Shown: one piece after another, positions 14,934 to 18,489 of the stretch
Layout: each line of letters opens with the position of its first letter
How positions within the stretch are numbered: position 1 is the stretch's first letter
Assembly: GCA_052034745.1 (NCBI GenBank)
Contig: JBPOIF010000002.1
Coordinates: forward strand, 1 to 18,489
Reading direction: 5' to 3'
From: UBA4124 sp052034745
GTDB taxonomy: Bacteria; Patescibacteriota; Minisyncoccia; Phycocordibacterales; UBA9973
Length of the DNA stretch: 18,489 bases
Made by a program: the position numbers and the translations under genes
Notes under the pieces: model-generated
What the model saw: only the letters and a program-made list of their open reading frames with translations
Told to the model about the DNA's origin: nothing
Databases searched by the model: none

Positions 14934-15053
14934 ATGATCCTGTTAGAAGTCGCGGCCGCCGATCAAAAAATAAATCATTGTATGAAACGAAAAAGTGTCG
15001 AGTATATCAGTAACACGAGTACGGCGTGGTTTTTGACCGCGACCTACTTCTAA
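14934..15053 (+). CDS. Possible 39-aa leader ORF before pilB
   Basis: A short open frame starts at ATG 14934, eight bases after a -10 box begins its downstream gap, and ends in TAA at 15051-15053, four bases before the pilB ATG. Both ends lie in the inverted repeat that surrounds it. The product would begin MILLEVAAAD, have a basic middle (CMKRKSVEY) and end in the aromatic TAWFLTATYF. I do not recognise it. Its position suggests a leader peptide that couples its own translation to unfolding of the pilB start region. Part of the coding sequence is dictated by base pairing, so the frame could also be accidental. Confidence 0.35.
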   Translation: MILLEVAAADQKINHCMKRKSVEYISNTSTAWFLTATYF

Positions 15054-15059
15054 CAGGAT
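14937..15059 (+). promoter_or_regulatory. Long inverted repeat folding over the pilB start codon
   Basis: A perfect 14-bp repeat pairs 14937-14950 (ATCCTGTTAGAAGT) with 15046-15059, which includes the first two bases of the pilB ATG. Inside it, CGCGG (14951-14955) pairs with CCGCG (15037-15041), and TCAAAAA (14963-14969) with TTTTTGA (15030-15036), with unpaired bases on one side at each joint. That is 26 bp in one long stem. As RNA it would hide the pilB start. As DNA it could mark an invertible segment or a small MITE-like insertion. Confidence 0.75.
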
Positions 15060-16809
15060 GATTGTCGACGAAGCAAAGCTTCGCAACTTGGTAATTGATG
15101 CAAATATCGCCACGCTTGATGACCTCGAGCAGTTTGAAAAAATCCGCGAAACAAAACCGCAGACACTTTCGGAGTATTTGCTCTCACTTGGAAAGGTAAA
15201 AGAGAGCGAAGTGAAGCGACTTGAAGCATATGTGCTCGGGATCCCGTTTATCGGACTCGTCAAAGAAAAGATCGACCCTCAGGTACTCTCACTCATTCCA
15301 GAGGCGATTGCGCGCAAGTACAATGTCGTTGCGTATCGTAAACATGGGAGCGACCTCGAGATTGCAGTGCTTGATATCGACAACCTCCCTGCGATTGATT
15401 TCGTAAAGAAAAAGACCGGGTTGCGTATCCTCCCGCGTATGACGGATTCGGAGTCAGTGAAGGCTATCTTGCAACAGTACAAAAAGAGTCTGCAGGCCGA
15501 GTTTGACTCCATCATTCAAAAAGAGATTGGCAGTATCCAGCAGGTTGAGGAAAAAGACGGCGATGAAACAAGCGCCAAAGATCTCGAAGCAATGGCCGAA
15601 GATCTTCCCGTGGTCAAGATCGTTGACTCTCTCGTCTCTCATGCCATCACCCAAGGTGCATCTGACATCCACATCGAGCCTGGCGAAAACGAACTCATCA
15701 TTCGCTATCGTATCGACGGTATTCTCCACGACGCGATGACGCTGCCAAAGACCGCCGCACCCGCAATCACTGCTCGTATCAAGGTGCTCTCGAACCTCAA
15801 ACTTGATGAGAAGCGACTGCCACAAGACGGACGATTTAAGATAGTGCTCGATGAACAGCCGGTATCGTTCCGTATCTCTACTCTTCCGACATATTTTGGA
15901 GAAAAAACAGTGATTCGTATTCTTCGAGAATCATCCCAAGGGTTTACCCTCGAAGGGCTCGGATTTCACGGAGAGAGTCTCGAGTCGATTCATGACGGGA
16001 TGAAGCAGCACTCGGGGATCATTCTCTGTTCGGGACCAACTGGTTCTGGAAAGACGACGACACTCTATACTGTACTCGATATCCTTAATACTCCTGCGGT
16101 GAACATCTCGACCATCGAAGATCCGATCGAGTATCAGATGCCTCGTGTCAATCAGACGCAGGTGAAAAGTGAAATAGGGATGACGTTCGCGAACGGGCTT
16201 CGCGCACTGCTTCGTCAGGACCCAAACATCATCATGGTGGGGGAGATTCGAGACGGGGAGACTGCTTCTCTCGCAGTGAACGCGGCGCTCACAGGTCACT
16301 TGGTGCTCTCGACTATCCACACCAACTCTGCCGCAGGTGCGATCCCTCGACTTATTGATATGGGAGTGGAGCCGTTCCTCATCGTCTCAACGGCAAAGGT
16401 GATTGTCGCACAGCGTCTTGTTCGTCGACTCACAAAAACTCGCGAAGAATACTTCCTCACCGCGGGTGAACTGACTGCACTTGAAAAAGTCGTCGATCTT
16501 GATCGTATGAGAGCGTTTCTTGAGAAAGAGGACATCATCAAAAAGGGGATTGATTGGAAAAAGATTCCTTTTTATAAACCAAAGGCAAGTGAAGAGTCTC
16601 CTGATGGATACAAAGGGCGTATCGGTATCCATGAAGCGATGAAAGTGTCACCGACGGTAAAAGAGATTATTCTCAAAGGGGGGTCAAGTGATGAAGTAGA
16701 AGCACAAGCAAAAAAAGAAGGGATGATGACCATGATTGAAGACGGTATCTTTCAAGCAGTACAAGGCAATACCACTATTGACGAAGTACTCCGCGTGGTG
16801 AGCGAATAA
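15058..16809 (+). CDS. pilB: Type IV pilus assembly ATPase PilB (GspE family)
   Basis: Cytoplasmic hexameric ATPase that powers pilus extension by turning the platform protein PilC. The 583-aa length is normal. The N-terminal GspE/MshEN-type domain covers about 1-145 and is joined by an acidic linker to the ATPase core. Walker A is GPTGSGKTT (326-334), the Asp box STIEDPIEY (351-359), Walker B IIMVGEIRD (391-399) and the His box TGHLVLSTIHT (412-422). The zinc-binding tetracysteine usually found after the His box is missing: the stretch from RLVRRLTKTREE (453-464) to GYKGR (517-521) holds no cysteine. The start codon lies within a long inverted repeat. pilC lies 644 bases downstream, with one unknown gene between. 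Confidence 0.95.
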   Translation: MIVDEAKLRNLVIDANIATLDDLEQFEKIRETKPQTLSEYLLSLGKVKESEVKRLEAYVLGIPFIGLVKEKIDPQVLSLIPEAIARKYNVVAYRKHGSDLEIAVLDIDNLPAIDFVKKKTGLRILPRMTDSESVKAILQQYKKSLQAEFDSIIQKEIGSIQQVEEKDGDETSAKDLEAMAEDLPVVKIVDSLVSHAITQGASDIHIEPGENELIIRYRIDGILHDAMTLPKTAAPAITARIKVLSNLKLDEKRLPQDGRFKIVLDEQPVSFRISTLPTYFGEKTVIRILRESSQGFTLEGLGFHGESLESIHDGMKQHSGIILCSGPTGSGKTTTLYTVLDILNTPAVNISTIEDPIEYQMPRVNQTQVKSEIGMTFANGLRALLRQDPNIIMVGEIRDGETASLAVNAALTGHLVLSTIHTNSAAGAIPRLIDMGVEPFLIVSTAKVIVAQRLVRRLTKTREEYFLTAGELTALEKVVDLDRMRAFLEKEDIIKKGIDWKKIPFYKPKASEESPDGYKGRIGIHEAMKVSPTVKEIILKGGSSDEVEAQAKKEGMMTMIEDGIFQAVQGNTTIDEVLRVVSE

Positions 16810-16817
16810 GGACACTG

Positions 16818-16847
16818 TTGACAGTGGGTGCCTAAAAGCGATACGCT
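16818..16847 (+). promoter_or_regulatory. Candidate promoter between pilB and the unknown gene
   Basis: A perfect TTGACA (16818-16823) lies 18 nt before a weak TACGCT (16842-16847). The -35 box sits in a small hairpin (CACTG/CAGTG, 16813-16826). Transcription would start near 16855, which favours the ATG at 16867 over the upstream GTG. Confidence 0.35.
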
Positions 16848-16866
16848 CTTACAAACTCTGACTGTT

Positions 16867-17382
16867 ATGAAAAATGAATCTAGTCTTATTATGCTCGATC
16901 GTTCGATCCAGCATACGCCCTGGGATGACAATGACTACCCAGGACTTTCTGTTTCATGGAAGCATCCTTGTTCAGAAAAGGTGCACACCTTTGATATCGA
17001 AGAGGATGTGCACTTGTTTGAGATTAAACACCTTGAAGAGCTGTCTGCTCTCGATGTTCGAGGGATGCTCGAGAAAGAAGAGTATGTCCCTCTCGATTTG
17101 GCTTGTTTGGCATTTTTTATGAAAACACCGATGCATTTAGTTGCATTGGTCAAAAAGTGGCCGGCAATCCAGAAGCCGCGCCTCGAGGCGATTTCTTTTT
17201 TTGGGACTTCATTACGATGTAATGAAGAAGCCCACACGGAGTACATGCCCTCCATCTTGTTTGAGTTGGAAAACGATCCGACGGTGGTACCTTTTGAGGT
17301 CCATACGGTTGCTTCGTGGATTCATGAGGCAGTCCCGGTATTCAACCCTTTTTCAAAGAGAATTCGTGACCAGTTGGTATGA
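16867..17382 (+). CDS. Unknown cytoplasmic protein between pilB and pilC
   Basis: I do not recognise this protein (171 aa from the ATG at 16867; a GTG at 16828 in the same frame would give 184 aa). It has no signal peptide and no convincing membrane helix. Features include an acidic mid-section (FDIEEDVHLFEIKHLEEL), an aromatic patch (LACLAFFMKTPMHLVALVKKW), three cysteines without metal-site spacing, and a basic C-terminus (FNPFSKRIRDQLV). It ends in TGA, the only TGA stop in the window, and is followed by a terminator. Its position between the pilus motor and platform genes suggests a pilus-related role, but nothing in the sequence proves it. A separate promoter and terminator could let it be expressed independently of both. 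Confidence 0.72.
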   Translation: MKNESSLIMLDRSIQHTPWDDNDYPGLSVSWKHPCSEKVHTFDIEEDVHLFEIKHLEELSALDVRGMLEKEEYVPLDLACLAFFMKTPMHLVALVKKWPAIQKPRLEAISFFGTSLRCNEEAHTEYMPSILFELENDPTVVPFEVHTVASWIHEAVPVFNPFSKRIRDQLV

Positions 17383-17399
17383 ATTGAGAAAATGTTATT

Positions 17400-17434
17400 A
17401 AAGAGTGTCGTTTTTTATGCGACGCTCTTTTTAT
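17400..17434 (+). terminator. Intrinsic terminator before pilC
   Basis: An 11-bp stem with one G-T pair joins AAAGAGTGTCG (17400-17410) to CGACGCTCTTT (17420-17430), followed by a T-rich stretch. It means pilC probably needs its own promoter. Confidence 0.85.
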
Positions 17435-17435
17435 T

Positions 17436-17444
17436 TGGTACACT
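17436..17444 (+). promoter_or_regulatory. Extended -10 promoter of pilC, near-leaderless
   Basis: TGG plus TACACT end nine bases before the pilC ATG, just after the preceding terminator. The -35 region is not recognisable. Confidence 0.35.
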
Positions 17445-17453
17445 TTGTAGGTA

Positions 17454-18489
17454 ATGCAATTTTCATACAAAGGAAAAAATGCTTCAGGAGTTTTGGTGAC
17501 AGGAGTCATTGCTGCTGATGATCGCAGTGAAGCAGTGAAGCTTCTTCGTGATAGTGGAACGACCCCCATCATTGTAAATGAAAAAAAGAGTTTTTCATTG
17601 GGAGGAAGTATCACGCTTTTCAAAAGTGTGAAGCTTTCCGAAAAGATCATGTTTACCAAAAATATGGCAGGGATGCTCAAGGCGGGACTTCCGCTGTCTC
17701 GAGCGCTCATGGTTATCGGCAAGCAGACACAAAATCAGTATTTCAAGACGATTATCACCACACTTCTTGATACGGTTGATAAAGGAGGAACCTTTTCAGA
17801 AGGGCTCGCAAAGTTTCCAAAAGTTTTTTCGTCCCTTTTTGTTGCGATGGTTCGTTCAGGAGAAGAGTCAGGGGGGATGCCACAATCGCTCGGTGAGATA
17901 GGGATCAACCTCGAAAAGGCGTACGCGCTCAATCGGAAGGTCAAGAGTGCGCTCATGTATCCATCGATTATCATTTTGGCAATTTTGGTTATCGGGATAC
18001 TCATGTTCGTCTTTGTTGTTCCGACGCTTATCGCAACATTTAAAGACATTGGTGCAGAACTTCCTGCTTCGACAAAGATAGTTGTCGCTATCAGTGACCT
18101 CATCTCAAATCATCTCTTACTCCTTGTCCTCGGGCTCATAACACTCGGTTTTCTCGGGTATACCTCTTTGAAGTTGAGACGCACCAAGCGGATGATTGAG
18201 TATGTAACCGTGCGCATCCCTGTCCTCGGTGTCCTCATCAAAGAGATCAACGCTGCTCGCACCGCGCGGACGCTTTCTTCGCTCATTGCCTCGGGGGTAC
18301 CGATCAGTCGAGCGCTCGGTATCACAAAAGAGGTCCTCCAAAATACCTACTATAAAGAAGTTCTCGATGAGGCACTTGCGGCAGTTGAACGAGGAGAGCC
18401 AATCTCAAGTACTTTCAAGTCACATCTCGTACTCTACCCCGTGATGGTGGGAGAGATGATGGAGGTAGGGGAAGAGACAGGAAAGATGA
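17454..18489 (+). CDS. pilC: Type IV pilus platform protein PilC (GspF family), cut by window end
   Basis: Inner-membrane platform protein that PilB works on to add pilins. The ATG at 17454 opens MQFSYKGKNASG, the usual family N-terminus, and 345 codons are visible; family members are about 400 aa, so roughly 50-60 residues lie beyond the window. The first T2SSF repeat covers about 60-185 (KIMFTKNMAGMLKAGLPLSRAL, then RSGEESGGMPQSL) and the second starts near 265 (ARTARTLSSLIASGVPISRAL, then VGEMMEVGEETG). Membrane helices are visible at about 168-195 and 218-240. TAGGT lies just before the ATG but is too close for a normal Shine-Dalgarno site. A terminator separates it from the unknown gene upstream. 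Confidence 0.95.
   Translation, partial: MQFSYKGKNASGVLVTGVIAADDRSEAVKLLRDSGTTPIIVNEKKSFSLGGSITLFKSVKLSEKIMFTKNMAGMLKAGLPLSRALMVIGKQTQNQYFKTIITTLLDTVDKGGTFSEGLAKFPKVFSSLFVAMVRSGEESGGMPQSLGEIGINLEKAYALNRKVKSALMYPSIIILAILVIGILMFVFVVPTLIATFKDIGAELPASTKIVVAISDLISNHLLLLVLGLITLGFLGYTSLKLRRTKRMIEYVTVRIPVLGVLIKEINAARTARTLSSLIASGVPISRALGITKEVLQNTYYKEVLDEALAAVERGEPISSTFKSHLVLYPVMVGEMMEVGEETGKM

Noticed and set aside
14943..15263. 106-codon minus-strand frame over the pilB leader and start
   Set aside because: It overlaps pilB coding sequence, needs a TTG start and gives a Ser/Phe-rich product typical of an antisense frame.
16813..16826. Terminator after pilB
   Set aside because: Only a five-base stem (CACTG/CAGTG) without a T tract, so it should not end transcription.
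17380..17402. TGA as a sense codon (Gly), as in Gracilibacteria or Absconditabacteria
   Set aside because: The single TGA stop is followed by a terminator within 20 bases, and no long gene in the window needs TGA read-through.

Overview
The window looks like part of a Patescibacteria/CPR genome, most likely a Parcubacteria-type lineage. This rests on gene content and style, not on a database match: the trigger factor lacks its PPIase domain, Shine-Dalgarno sites are mostly absent, several -10 boxes lie only 6-10 nt before start codons, and secreted Ig/PKD surface proteins sit next to type IV pilus genes. Standard code fits: long frames are uninterrupted, and stops are TAA or TAG except one TGA. 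No tRNA, rRNA or CRISPR array was seen.

Region 1 (1-1690): a small unknown gene converges on trigger factor (tig, minus), with a shared 14-bp bidirectional terminator. Region 2 (1690-5499, plus, AT-rich): a three-gene surface polysaccharide cassette. It holds a processive GT2 synthase of the hyaluronan/chitin synthase type, a membrane-anchored CE4 deacetylase with a C-terminal jelly-roll domain, and a second anchored jelly-roll protein that appears related to that domain. Region 3 (5501-7428, minus): two neighbouring copies of a two-gene module, each a secreted helical protein followed by a tiny single-pass protein with a shared DLTSLEA motif. Region 4 (7558-9397, minus): nusA followed by inorganic pyrophosphatase. 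Region 5 (9524-10274, plus): a REP-associated tyrosine (Y1/HUH) transposase flanked by two copies of a near-perfect palindrome, with a third, inverted copy embedded in frame in the gene.

Region 6 (10309-14919, plus): a lipoprotein with a lipocalin-like C-terminus behind a near-ideal promoter, then two large secreted surface proteins with Ig/PKD-like domains. One of these appears to be a fusion joined through a two-helix membrane hairpin. Region 7 (14918-18489, plus): pilB, an unknown gene and pilC (cut by the window end), the assembly ATPase and platform of a type IV pilus.

The most unusual element is the pilB leader. Fourteen-base perfect inverted repeats, with further nested pairing, fold the transcript's presumed 5' end onto the pilB start codon. 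A 39-codon leader ORF fills the space and ends four bases before pilB. Housekeeping and pilus genes are clearly richer in GC than the polysaccharide cassette and the transposase, so the window reads as a conserved backbone interleaved with surface-related accessory islands.
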